DNA of 64,000 nt from Asterias amurensis (GCF_032118995.1 NC_092663.1:9424001-9488000); one strand, 5' to 3'; positions 21,951 through 32,275 are shown, counted from the first letter of the stretch. Made by a program: numbers and translations. The notes: generated by a model not told the origin, from the letters alone.

Positions 21951-23081
21951 CTGTAGAAATACAAAACAAGTTTTGTAACAAGTATGTAACAAATAATACT
22001 TCACAATTTCATGAAACATAAATATTTCCCAATATTATACTGTTAGTTTATCTAAATACTTTCCCCCTTAAAATTCCAATATTTGAAAATGTAAAGAGAA
22101 AATCAAGGATAACATGATATGAAAAAGCAATAGCTGTGGCTCTTCCGTGCACAATAAAAAACCTCAATTCTTAGTCAAAATTTGATAAAAGTGCAAGGTT
22201 TACCCCTTATGATTTTTACATTTTTTGCCAAGATTTTCAGGTTCAAATTTATGCAACAAAATGAAGCACTAGGCACTCTTGATTTCATTTCTAAACATAA
22301 CCTTGACTAAAAAAAAGATGACATTTGTCAATTTTTTCGTTTTAAATATTCACAACAAAGGGTCATTGATTGACAACAAACAGTCCGGATAGAGAGAAAT
22401 GGAGAATTGGTGAAGAGGCTCTCCTCCAGCAGTAGAGCGAAATGTAGGCTAGAAATAAAGAAAAGTGGACATTGGACAGGCAGTCCAGTGGATATTCCAA
22501 CCCCTGACTGCCCCTTTAAGCGACATACACTCTTGGCTCCTTGCCTTACTCAATTACACCACATGGCGACCAACTGGCCATGTGCCTGGCAGATAAAACA
22601 TCCGCGCCATCATGTGAATGCTGTAGCCCCTTTAAAGCCTCATGAGTGATACATTGTCACTCTAATGGAGCCAATAATCATGTAGCCAGGATAACTCCAG
22701 CATAAAGTGGCTTATGACAAATGCCAAGTTCTTAGAGTTACATGTAAGCATGGACAGATGGGGGGGAAAGTCAATCGAGACGTAATTGGGTCGGCAACAT
22801 AACCTTAAAGGAGAAGTAGGATATCTGAGAAAAGAAGCAAGACAGTGGAATGATAACAAACTCAAAGGAGGCCTGATGCTGCATTGAGGCAACAGAGGCA
22901 ACCGATTCTATGCCCCTGATCATTGCCTTAGGGACACTGAATTGACTTTGTGCCACTGGAGTTTTTCGTAAGAAATACAAATTTCCCTATTTGGGTGTGC
23001 TTTGACCCTAACCAACACTAACCCTTCAAAATCCAACTGCATTTTTTGCTTGATTCTATTAAATTAGTAAACTGACCATAC
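21951..23081. other. RBM48 intron 4, distal part
   Basis: Holds one diverged unit of the 18.1-18.9 kb satellite (about 22160-22260). The rest is unassigned. The ORFs at 22407-22649 and 22662-22980 overlap on opposite strands and are unconvincing. Confidence 0.4.
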
Positions 23082-23435
23082 TTAAAGGAACACGTTGCCT
23101 TGAATTGGTCGAGTTGGTCTATAAAAAGCATTTGTAACCGTTTTTTATAAATTGCATATGGTTGGAAAGATGTTTGAAAAGTAGAATACAATGATCCACA
23201 CAAGTTTGCCTCGAAATTGCGAGGTTTTCCTTTTACTGTGCGAACTTACACGGTCGGCCATTTATGGGAGTCCACGAGGTAAAAGGAAAACCGTGCAATT
23301 TTGAGGCATGTTTGTGTGGATCATTGTATTCTACTTTTAAAACATCTTTCTACCCATATGCATTTTATAAAAAAAACGGTTACAAACGCATTTCAAAGAC
23401 CAACTCGACCGATTCAAGGCAACGTGTTCCAACAT
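23082..23435. repeat. MITE family M2 (palindromic)
   Basis: Left end CTTAAAGGAACACGTTGCC; the arms contain ACAATGATCCACACAA and TTGTGTGGATCATTGTA, meeting near ACTTACACGGTCGGCCATTT. The right end AAGGCAACGTGTTCC lacks a clear TTAA. Confidence 0.88.
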
Positions 23436-23559
23436 TGGGTCAGGCATACCATACCACCATAATCAGAGTCCAACAGTTTGGGTGTTGAGTTTCCATATTG
23501 AGTTGCACTGACGACTGCACTAGTAAATTAATCATGCTCGACATGGAATCACGCATACC

Positions 23560-23775
23560 CTCATTGTCAGAGTCCAACAATAGACCGATCCAGTAGGCTC
23601 CGCCCACGACGCACGTGTGAGCAAGAACATGTGAGCCTCTCCAATGCTTTTCTGCACAACTCTGTCGCACGCGCCAAGCATACGCGCACGCTTGTCGGAC
23701 CTTAGTGTCGGACCTTCGTTGCATTGTGATTGGTCAATACGCAATGGGGCGGAGCTTAATGGATCGGTCTATTTG
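23560..23775. repeat. Foldback element H4
   Basis: Terminal inverted repeats AATAGACCGATCCA..GGCTCCGCCC and GGGCGGAGCTTAATGGATCGGTCTATT bound a GC-rich interior (CACGCGCCAAGCATACGCG). A related element lies at 53780-53990. Its right half lies inside the 652-bp duplication. Confidence 0.8.
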
Positions 23776-24346
23776 GGTTTTTAGTTAATACTGTATGGTC
23801 TTGGATAGTCTTGGTCCCAAGACGCTCTAGTTGTGTAGTAACAACATTTATAATCGCTATAAACCGCTACCACCCCAAGGACCACTCGCCACAGACCACT
23901 CGCCACAAGAGGGCGCTATCATTCCAGTAACTGCTATCACACCACGAACGGCTACCACAAGAGCTCATGTGATATCAAATCTTATCTGAATTAATCAATT
24001 TTTAACTATTCTCTGTTATCTTCATTAATCAATTTGCTACTATTCTCTATACAAAAATATATCAAGAAAACATTACAACTAGAATGTCAGCCAGACATTT
24101 TCTCTTTAAAAGTAAACATAAGTAATGTTATGACTCATTTCCTCAGAGTAGGCCCCGCATTAAAATTGTTGTCTAAATGCTTAAAAATGAATTTGAGGAC
24201 TGTGGGAACCACATATAGACATGTATCTCCTTGTGCGACAAAACGTTCATCTTCAAAAAACACTTTGGCTAAACGTTTAGCTATGAGATTTTAATAGCAG
24301 TCCTCAAAATGACTCGCATCACCAACAGTAATTGATATGGTGCTCT
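23695..24346. repeat. 652-bp direct duplication, copy 1
   Basis: Identical by eye to 24347-24998, which follows head to tail. It begins inside the H4 element (TCGGACCTTAGTGTCGG) and ends ATGGTGCTCT. The 86-codon ORF at 24034-24294 recurs exactly at 24686-24946 and shows no coding features. Confidence 0.95.
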
Positions 24347-24998
24347 TCGGACCTTAGTGTCGGACCTTCGTTGCATTGTGATTGGTCAATACGCAATGGG
24401 GCGGAGCTTAATGGATCGGTCTATTTGGGTTTTTAGTTAATACTGTATGGTCTTGGATAGTCTTGGTCCCAAGACGCTCTAGTTGTGTAGTAACAACATT
24501 TATAATCGCTATAAACCGCTACCACCCCAAGGACCACTCGCCACAGACCACTCGCCACAAGAGGGCGCTATCATTCCAGTAACTGCTATCACACCACGAA
24601 CGGCTACCACAAGAGCTCATGTGATATCAAATCTTATCTGAATTAATCAATTTTTAACTATTCTCTGTTATCTTCATTAATCAATTTGCTACTATTCTCT
24701 ATACAAAAATATATCAAGAAAACATTACAACTAGAATGTCAGCCAGACATTTTCTCTTTAAAAGTAAACATAAGTAATGTTATGACTCATTTCCTCAGAG
24801 TAGGCCCCGCATTAAAATTGTTGTCTAAATGCTTAAAAATGAATTTGAGGACTGTGGGAACCACATATAGACATGTATCTCCTTGTGCGACAAAACGTTC
24901 ATCTTCAAAAAACACTTTGGCTAAACGTTTAGCTATGAGATTTTAATAGCAGTCCTCAAAATGACTCGCATCACCAACAGTAATTGATATGGTGCTCT
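24347..24998. repeat. 652-bp direct duplication, copy 2
   Basis: Second, apparently identical copy; identity stops a few bases past 24998. Because copy 1 begins within H4, copy 2 carries only the right half of that element. Confidence 0.95.
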
Positions 24999-25125
24999 TC
25001 GCTTTTGCTGTGGTGCCCTTTGCAAGGTTTCAATACAAATTTTACTAATACTGGTGCCCCATACAAGAACGAAATTGCTGTGCCCTTTTCATGAGCAAAG
25101 TTCAAGGCAGGGTATGTACAATCTA
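24999..25125. repeat. Dispersed repeat fragment shared with 59840-59950
   Basis: CTGTGGTGCCCTTTGC, TTCAATACAAATTTTACT and GCTGTGCCC also occur in this order near 59848-59948. Family unknown. Confidence 0.5.
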
Positions 25126-25199
25126 CACGTAGGCATAAACTTGTTTGTACAGAAAAGGTGATCTTGTTTCTTTCCAGGGCATTTCCTGTCAGGCATGAT

Positions 25200-25591
25200 T
25201 AAGCTTGGGCGATATCGATTTATTTTATTCATGATATATCGCCGACAATATATCGCGATATTCGATATAATCGCGATTAATTAAATTTGACATCATCAGT
25301 CTTCAAACTCCAAGTGAAAGTTGTAGAAGAGACAGTCATGGCATAAGAGAGGTGTTCTAATGACCTATTCTTTTGGTTTTACTCCTCCAAACCTATGGGG
25401 TGCAAGATGTCTCAGCTAGCAAATACATCACGATATTTAATCGATATCACGATATATCGCGATTATCACGATATATTGCGATATATCGCGATATATCGAT
25501 ATTTTGATTTAAACCAAATCCATCCGATATCGAAATCGTTTCCAAATTAATATCGCGATATTCGATAATATCGTGATATCGCCCAAGCTTA
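25200..25591. repeat. hAT-like MITE H5 with 8-bp target duplication
   Basis: Terminal inverted repeats TAAGCTTGGGCGATATCG and CGTGATATCGCCCAAGCTTA are flanked by identical GGCATGAT at 25192-25199 and 25592-25599. The interior is full of CGATATATCGCGATA-type sequence. An 8-bp duplication is the usual signature of the hAT superfamily; no transposase is encoded. Confidence 0.92.
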
Positions 25592-25799
25592 GGCATGATG
25601 TTACATCAGTCATTTGGGAATTTTAACATTAAGTATCATAATTTCCAAATCAATTCAAGAGTTACACAAATAACACCTGAAGTTTTCACATGCCCCTTTC
25701 TTCATATCAAAGGTTGATCAAAAATAAACAGAGCATCATCACAAAATGTAAGCTGATTAGAGCAGACTGATCGAGACGTTGAGTTAACAGCCACCAGTT

Positions 25800-25930
25800 C
25801 TTCTCAGAACAACCACTCAGTGTTGTTGACTCGAGTCGGTGACTTGGACTCGATTTTGTTGACTTGCGACTTGACTTGGACAAAGATGACTTGCGACTTG
25901 ACTTGACTAGATGAAAAATGACTTGCTTAC
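25800..25930. repeat. Low-complexity GACTTG repeat
   Basis: GACTTG/ACTCGA hexamers recur irregularly (GACTTGCGACTTGACTTGG and similar). No unit length is kept. Confidence 0.55.
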
Positions 25931-25950
25931 AACACTGCCACCACTTAATA

Positions 25951-26205
25951 AATTAATTTTCTAAAGAAACACAGCCAAATACTCACGTAATTTTGTTTAC
26001 GTTTCGACTAGTATCACTAGTCATCCTCAGAACGAGGCACCACCAGTCGGTTGGTGGCGCTGTTGCCTGCTTCGGCCACTGGATGGTGGTTTGGCTGAAG
26101 CAGGCAACAGCGCCACCAACCTCGTTCTGAGGATGACTAGTGAAGCTAGTCGAACCGTAAACAAAATTATGTGAGTATTTGGCTGTGTTTCTTAGAAAAT
26201 TCATT
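25951..26205. repeat. Foldback element H6, near-perfect palindrome
   Basis: Left arm TTTCTAAAGAAACACAGCC and right arm GGCTGTGTTTCTTAGAAAA; the mirrored stretches continue inward through GTTTACG.TTCGACTAG, CTAGTCATCCTCAGAACGAG and CAGGCAACAGCGCC. About 120 bases per arm with a tiny loop. Confidence 0.9.
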
Positions 26206-26314
26206 TACTAAGTTGATATTTTACCAGCCTGATACTGCCAGTCATGATACTGCCACCACTGCACTGCAAACCTCACCCGAATGTACTTCCGCCATGCCAA
26301 GTTTCAAATTGTAC

Positions 26315-26894
26315 TTAAAGTCACCTGGAAGTGGTATTTTTTCAAAATAAAGCTTTTGTCACTAATATATGTGTTTTGATGAGTGGAATGTGAATAAACA
26401 GTTAACTAAGGTTTTAAAAAATCAGTTCTTATGTTATTTACAAATTTAAGAGTAGACCCCGACCCGAGAGGGCGCTGTTTGTGACGTCAATCGAGGCAGA
26501 CTTTGCCTGTAATGCGTAGAGTAAACACAATTGCAAAGTACATGTACGGACCAAGTCGTGAGTTTGTACGTTTCAAAAAAAAAATTCTTGTTTTTTTCCG
26601 GCAATGCCGACCAGGTGTATTGCTGCTGAATGCAGAAAAACACTTTTTGAAATGTACCAACTTACGACTTGGACGTACATGTACTTTGCACGTGTGTTTA
26701 CTATACGCATTGCAGGCAAAGTCTGCCTCGATTGACGTCACAAAAGGGGTAGGCGGAGTCAGCCCCCCACAAAGAACTTTATATATTTTTTAAACATATA
26801 AATCGTGACAATTACTAAAAAAATTGTTTTATTGTTCGTAAGCATATACTCTTATGTTTGAAAGAAAAAAAAATCTATTTCCAGGTGACTTTAA
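26315..26894. repeat. MITE family M4, complete palindromic copy
   Basis: TTAA at 26315-26318 and 26891-26894. Termini AGTCACCTGGAA and TTCCAGGTGACT. The arms mirror each other through GAGGCAGACTTTGCCTG, AAAGTACATGTACG and AAGTCGT. The loop holds ATGCCGACCAGGTGTATTGC; its short THAP-like reading is discussed under findings. Confidence 0.9.
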
Positions 26895-27071
26895 AATACC
26901 TCTTTCATTGAGCTGTGTATAAAATGCGTAGAATGTGGCTGTATAAAATGTGGCTGCATGAAGTAATTTGGATTATTAAATTACTTCAATTTTAACAAAA
27001 TATTGTTAACAAGATTTGTAATCCTGAATGCATTTACTGCGCTTATGAAGACAAAATTTGAGAATACTTAC

Positions 27072-28036
27072 ATTTCTTTGTTGTTGTGGAAAATTGTGCA
27101 CCATCCTATCAAACGAGGATTCGCTCATGGTTGGCATGGTTGGGGGCAAATCCATTCTTGGTAACACCCCAAACCCTCCCTCCTTCCACTGCTCAGACTG
27201 AGGCATTTGCAGTTCACCCTGGAACCGTGTCTCTGCTACGAGAAAGGGCTGTGGACAATCCGCAGGGTGTTTACGCTTGACCAGCGGGTGTCGTATAAGT
27301 GAGGAGGTCAATTCCGCATTTGGTGGGACCTGATCAGATGTACTCGGTATGGGAAATTGATTCTGATAGGGTCTCTTGAGGTGAGCTAGCTGAGCTCTTC
27401 GATCATCTGACACGTCCGGTCGCGTCCCTGCTTCCGGTTCGCTTACGGCGCCCTCGCGCCATGCAACACGCTCAAGAAATGTCGGCTGGTTCGGCCTTGC
27501 TTCTCCCACTCGTCGCCTGTCCTGTTTGAGTTTGAACTTGGGCCTCGCTCCCGTTTTCAGGAAGTTCAACCCACTTGTGTCCGCCGTTGAATCTTTCAAT
27601 ATGTTTGACCTTAACGGTGGATTTATTTCAGATGTAGCATTTCGATGACTGGCGCCCTCTTGTGACGCCTCAACATCATGTGGCTTGTAGTCGTCAGGGT
27701 ATGGATTGTAATTGAGGGGTAATGTTGCATGCGCCGTTGGTAACCGGGGAAACTGGTCATGTGATGTTAATGGTTTCTCCCATTCCCAAGCGGGGAGGAC
27801 TTTGGGAGGGGCTGGCAGATGCAGTGGTACTTCTTGTTTAACGGCAGCACTAGAGTCTGTGGATGTATTCGGTGGTTTGGCGATGGTAGAGTCTGGTTTC
27901 CTTGGGCCAATGTGTTGGCTTTTGCTTGAGTCCAGATATGTGGGAGCTGGGGTGTCTGACTTTGATGCTATAGGTGCATTGTCTTGTGTTGATGAAGATG
28001 AAGAATGATCTTGCCCAACAGTATGTGGTACGTCCG
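27072..28036 (-). CDS. RBM48: RBM48 exon 4 (long central exon)
   Basis: Adds 321 residues, starting ADVPHTVGQDHSSSS (first codon split) and ending FPQQQRN, between acceptor TTTTTAG and donor GTAAGT. It is low-complexity and rich in P, S, Q, charged residues and KR pairs, so it is probably disordered. It makes this protein clearly longer than the roughly 370-residue human RBM48. Late features (NFLKTGARPKFKLKQDRRR; LTSSLIRHPLVKRK) loosely parallel the conserved C-terminal half of vertebrate RBM48. The frame is unbroken over 965 bases and both junction phases fit. Confidence 0.9.
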
Positions 28037-28119
28037 CTAAAAACAACAGCAACAATAAATACAATGTAAACAAGGATGGGAGTCATTTCTAACAAACAAG
28101 TCTGAAACTACAATCTAAA

Positions 28120-28505
28120 TTTAAGTAGGTATATTGGTGTTTCTGATCAGCAGAGTGTGGGTTCGAATCCCCAGCCGTGACACCTGTGTCCTTAAGCAAG
28201 ACACTTAACCATTGCTTCGTCGTTTGGATGGGACGTAAAGCCGTTGGTCCCATGTGTTGTGTAACGCATGTAAAAGAACCCAGTGCACTTTTCGAAAAGA
28301 GAAGGGGTTCGCCCTGGTGTTCCTGGCTGTGGCTGTTGTATGCGCCGCAGCACCTTGTAAACCCGTAGAAGGTGCTAAATAATTGGGTCTCAAAATTCAT
28401 CAATGCAATTACCTATCTTTCTGAAAGTTTGTATATACTCAGCGCCTTGAGTACCCTGTTTGGTAGATACGTGCGCTATATAAGACTTCGATATTATTAT
28501 TATTA
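28120..28505 (+). repeat. SINE family S1 (form b), best copy
   Basis: The truncated tRNA-Leu-like head (GATCAGCAGAGTGTGGGTTC) runs into GTGTCCTTAAGCAAGACAC, GGGACGTAAAGCCGTTGG, GTGTAACGCATGTAAAAG, then the tail AGCGCCTTGAGTACC, GCGCTATATAAGAC and an ATT repeat at 28490-28508. Confidence 0.9.
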
Positions 28506-28619
28506 TTAATGAAGGCATTTCCACCTGGTTTGGTAACCCCTGGAGTTCTAGATTCCAAGGAGCTTCTTGGAACAGTATCCTCAGTGCTAAAGAAGTAAAT
28601 CAAACAGCAGCATTTATTT

Positions 28620-28985
28620 TTAAAGACAGTGGACACTATTGGTAACTGTCAAAGACAAGTCTTCTCACTTAGTGCATGTCAACGGATGCACAAAATAACA
28701 AACCTGTGATAATTTGAGCTAAATTGGTCGTCGAAGTTGCGAGATAACTATAGAAGAAAAAACACCCTTGTCACACAAAGTTGTGTGCTTTCAGATGCCT
28801 GATTTTGAGACCTCAAAATCTAAATCTGAGGTCTCGAAAACTTTCTTGAAAACTACGTTACTCCAGAGGAAGCCGTTTCTCACGTAGTTTAACACTATCA
28901 ACCTTTCCCCATTACTTGTTTACCTAGTAAGGTTTTATGCAAATAATTATTTTGAGTAGTTACCAATAGTGTCCACTGCCATTAA
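28620..28985 (+). repeat. MITE family M1
   Basis: TTAA at 28620-28623 and 28982-28985. Termini AGACAGTGGACACTATTGG and CCAATAGTGTCCACTGCCA. The internal palindrome is shortened. Confidence 0.92.
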
Positions 28986-29056
28986 CAAAGCAGATACAAA
29001 CAAATCTGAATTCAGTTAAAAGTCTGAAATTTCTCATCCCTGTGAATTAGAATAAT

Positions 29057-29300
29057 ATGTTCACCAACAACACCGATGTACTTAGTACTTTCCCGAAGCT
29101 CTGTGAAAAACCTCACAGGTGTATTACTCGGGTGGGATTCAAACCCGCGACCTTTGCAATTCTAGAGCAGTGTCTTTCCAACTTAACTAGAATAATATGC
29201 CTGGGATTTTGTTTTCACATAGCTCGAGAAAGTACTGAGTATACAGTGCTAACACACAGGGGTGTAGGCCCATATGGGTAAAACCCAAATTAACATGTTT
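29057..29300. repeat. SINE family S3
   Basis: Minus-strand tRNA-like head (GATTCAAACCCGCGACC..CAATTCTAGAGCAGTG on plus) flanked by AAGTACTGAGTATACAGTGC and AACACACAGGGGTGTAGG. Similar organisation to 51960-52140. Confidence 0.75.
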
Positions 29301-29447
29301 TAACCACGATGCAAGTTTACATCTGCTAAAGCACATTCTCTCATTTTGGAGTTGCTTAGGCATTGTTATTTTTTTATAGTATTACCTTATTAAAACAAAA
29401 TTAATATTCTAAGTGATTGATGCAAATGTCCAATTGCTAGCTTAACC

Positions 29448-29720
29448 CTCCCACTGTCCGACCATTCAATATCATCATCCACTGTGGTTTTGATCAATAG
29501 ATACACTAGGCCAGTCTGCAAAACTTTTTCAGTTGGTATTCAATTCAATTCAATTCACTTTATTTCCATATCCAAACAAATAAACAAAACGATTAGCAGT
29601 GAATAAAGAACTATGTTTTATCAAGTTTTATCAAGTGTATCGGGCATCTACACAGTACATAGTCAACCCTCCTACTGTTCGACCGTTCAATATTATCCAC
29701 TTCATGGCTTGCTGCTCATG
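29448..29720. repeat. Dispersed repeat CCTCCYACTGTCCGACC
   Basis: CCCTCCCACTGTCCGACCAT (29449) and CCCTCCTACTGTTCGACCG (29669) bracket ATCCACTGTGG and TTATCCACTTCATGG. Related pieces flank H4 at 53698-54145. An AATTC run (about 29535-29558) and a TTTATT stretch lie between them. Confidence 0.5.
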
Positions 29721-29819
29721 GATGTCATCTTGTACCGAATGACCACTATACTGATCAAAACTCATGGATCCCGCTGTGTTCGTTGATCGCTATACATTTT
29801 TTTCAGCACGAGTAATGAG

Positions 29820-29955
29820 TGTTGGGTTCAGCAGAGTGTGGATTCGAGAGTTGTGACACTTGTGTCCTTCAGCAAGACACTTGACCATTGTTGCTGCGTC
29901 CTTTGGATGGGACGGATATGCGCGCTGTTTAAGAAGCCACTATTATTAATAATAT
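29820..29955 (+). repeat. SINE family S1 (form b) fragment
   Basis: TTCAGCAGAGTGTGGATTCG, GTGTCCTTCAGCAAGACAC, CTTTGGATGGGACGG and an ATT-type tail at 29941-29955. Internally deleted. Confidence 0.75.
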
Positions 29956-30002
29956 TGGCCACCTCATCATACATCCAGTGTGAGACAAAAAACAATTCTT
30001 AC

Positions 30003-30163
30003 CGTTGCCTCCCGGCTGGAGTTTTCTCAGCCGCCGTGCGACGTCTTTACGTCTCTCCTGGAGCTTGAGTCTCGTGTCTTCAACGGATTCATACTCAGGA
30101 GCGTAGCATAAGTGGAGAGTTCCTCCATAAAACGGTTGGTCGTCAAGCTTCCTCTTGCACATT
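30003..30163 (-). CDS. RBM48: RBM48 exon 3 (end of RRM)
   Basis: Adds 53 residues plus split codons: MCKRKLDDQPFYGGTLHLCY, then APEYESVEDTRLKLQERRKD. The block FYGGTLHLCYAPEYE is the RNP1-side motif of the RBM48 RRM, the part most alike between species. Acceptor CTAG (phase 2 entry, completing Arg), donor GGTAAGA (phase 1). Neighbouring introns are loaded with SINEs and foldbacks. Confidence 0.94.
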
Positions 30164-30274
30164 CTAGTACGACAAATTACAACAATATTAGCGCCCATTT
30201 TCATAGAAGTGCTTAAAGTACAAAAAGTAGCAATAAAAAACAATTTTGGCATGTCGTGGCCATGTGGTGTAGGT

Positions 30275-31079
30275 GAATTCGGGTCATCTCGTACCCAATC
30301 AACTCGTACCCAGGTCAACTCATACCCAGGTCAACTTGTACCCACGTCAACTCGTACCCAATTTTTTTTATTTCTAAGTTGTTTGGTTTCTCTGTCGGCA
30401 AAAATTGATTACCACAACTCAACTCGTACTAATAAACATATTTATATTGATAATATTATTTATAATCATACATTTACATTGGTTTGTTGGAATAAGTTGT
30501 AGTTTTGTTTCCCTGAATAATATAATAAGAACTTACCAAATTTGTTTTTTTATTGGGTTGAAAATTCATGAACCAATTCATATAGTTTATTGGTTTGTTT
30601 AAATTAGTTTATGTTTTGTTTCTATTGGATTTGTACATTGTACATTTTTAGGCCTATGTCTATAGCTATGTCTTAAAAAAAGAAGAGATGAACATCAAAC
30701 ATGCCTAGTTTGCTTTAAAAAGTGTATCTGAATGATTTTAAGCAGAAACGAGAGGAACATCTAACATCAATAAAAATAAAATTATGTTATGAAGCAAGTA
30801 GAACATCGTTTCCTTTAGTTGCGATAATGTAACCCTCCTCCCGACGGCCGCCAGTAGGAGGGTTACGTTATCGCAACTACGTTTCCTATCGCTTATAAAT
30901 TCACGCCGCACGGGAATTCTCCATTTCGGCATACAATGTACGTTATACGGTACGAGTTCACTCGGATACGAGTTGACTTGGGTACGAGTTGACTTGGGTA
31001 CGAGTTGACTTGGGTACAAAATTTTTGGGTACGAGTTGACTTGGGTACGAGTTGACTTGGGTATGAGTTTACCTGTTTC
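30275..31079. repeat. 805-bp foldback with 9-bp target duplication and GTACCC arms
   Basis: Flanked by identical GGTGTAGGT at 30266-30274 and 31080-31088. Left arm GAATTCGGGTCATCTCGTACCC, then 16-bp repeats (GTACCCAGGTCAACTC); the right arm is the reverse (GAGTTGACTTGGGTAC several times, at 30958-31075). The AT-rich interior (30360-30800) has no transposase ORF. A 9-bp duplication is typical of Mutator-like elements. A small hairpin (H3) is nested at 30816-30879. Confidence 0.9.
30816..30879. repeat. Hairpin mini-element H3 with 9-bp flank
   Basis: 64-bp near-perfect palindrome, TAGTTGCGATAATGTAACCC on the left and GGGTTACGTTATCGCAACTA on the right, flanked by CGTTTCCTT and CGTTTCCTA (8 of 9 matching). 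Confidence 0.92.
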
Positions 31080-31204
31080 GGTGTAGGTCACTGAACCCAA
31101 GCTCTGGTGTTGTCGGCAGCAGAGCCCTTGTGCCCTTGATCAAAGCACTTAAATCCATAATTGCTTTCTAAAATGTTGGGACAGTAGTGCATTCTGCCCT
31201 ACCA

Positions 31205-31845
31205 GCCAGGCTTTTAGTGGATACCCATGCCTACATCCTTACAGACTGTGAAGAGGGTCACCCTGTTTCAGCCCCAGGAGTAGGTGGCTCCTAGTGGATG
31301 ATACCCATGCCTACATCCTTACATACTGTGAAGGGGGTCACCCTGTTTCAGCCCCAGGAGTAGGTGGCTCCTAGTGGATGATACCCATGCCTATATCCTT
31401 ACAGACTGTGAAGGGGGTCACCCTGTTTCAGCCCCAGGAGTAGGTGGCTCCTAGTGGATGATACCCATGCCTATATCCTTACAGACTGTGAAGGGGGTCA
31501 CCCTGTTTCAGCCCCAGGAGTAGGTGGCTCCTAGTGGATGATACCCATGCCTATATCCTTACAGACTGTGAAGGGGGTAACCCTGTTTCAGCCCCAGGAG
31601 TAGGTGGCTCCTAGTGGACGATACCCATGCCTATATCCTTACAGACTGTGAAGGGGGTCACCTTGTTTCAGCCCCAGGAGTAGGTGGCTCCTAGTGGATG
31701 ATACCCTTGCCTACATCCTTACAGACTGTGAAGGGGGTCACCCTGTTTCAGCCCCAGGAGTAGGTGGCTCCTAGTGGATGATACCCATGCCTATATCCTT
31801 ACAGACTGTGAAGGGGGTAACCCTGTTTCAGCCCCAGGAGTAGGT
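31205..31845. repeat. 80-bp minisatellite, eight units, from a SINE body
   Basis: CTAGTGGATG recurs at 31291, 31371, 31451, 31531, 31611, 31691 and 31771 (period 80). Each unit has ATACCCATGCCTA, ATCCTTACAGACTGTGAAG and CCCTGTTTCAGCCCCAGGAG. The unit is recognisable as the middle of the S1a SINE, where it occurs once (1340-1420 and 3130-3215). Confidence 0.97.
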
Positions 31846-32164
31846 AAGTGGCAGCGTGCCCCTGGTGACAATTGATTTGGGTCGATAGCCCAAATCAATT
31901 AAGTGTAGCCCTCACCTTGAAGTAGCCATCCATGGCATTGTGATGTTAGGCAATCTCTCATAAAAAAAAAATTAAATACAAGAAGGTTACCACCCAAATA
32001 CCACTCCACTTGAACCATCTGTGACTGGTTTAAATGAAAAGCAATTCTTATTTGGGCCTTCAGTGCCTTTCTGAAGTCAGAGAAAACTTTCTGAATATGA
32101 TTTTGGAGAAATTGTGGGGGTAAGATTTGTATTAATAATTATTCATACAAATCTGGCATGTCGA

Positions 32165-32275
32165 AGCTCAGCGATTTAGTCGATGGACTCAAGTTTTGGT
32201 GGCCCAGTCATCAGGGTGACACGTGTGTCCTTGAGCAAGACAGTTAACTTTAGTTGCTCCTCTTCACTCATGGAT
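32165..32275 (+). repeat. SINE-like fragment (S1-related)
   Basis: GCTCAGCGATTTAGTCGATGG, GACTCAAGTTTTGGTG, then GTGTCCTTGAGCAAGACAG, resembling the S1b head-to-body junction in diverged form. Confidence 0.5.

Larger units (their letters stand above)
30247..31975 (+). repeat. SINE family S1 (form a) split by a foldback and internally expanded
   Basis: Head remnant GTCGTGGCCATGTGGTG ends at 30274. It resumes at 31089 (ACTGAACCCAAGCTCTGGTG, ...GGCAGCAGAG) after an 805-bp insertion. The body (GTGCATTCTGCCCTACC) runs into an 80-bp tandem array, then the 3' part (GTGTAGCCCTCACCTTGAAG) and a poly-A tail at about 31962-31972. Lies in RBM48 intron 2. Confidence 0.85.

Noticed and set aside
24034..24946. 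Two identical 86-codon ORFs
   Set aside because: They are identical because they sit in the 652-bp duplication; the sequence is AT-rich without coding bias or homology.
27712..28008. Plus-strand 98-codon ORF opposite RBM48 exon 4
   Set aside because: Antisense shadow of a long open exon; no splice partners on that strand.
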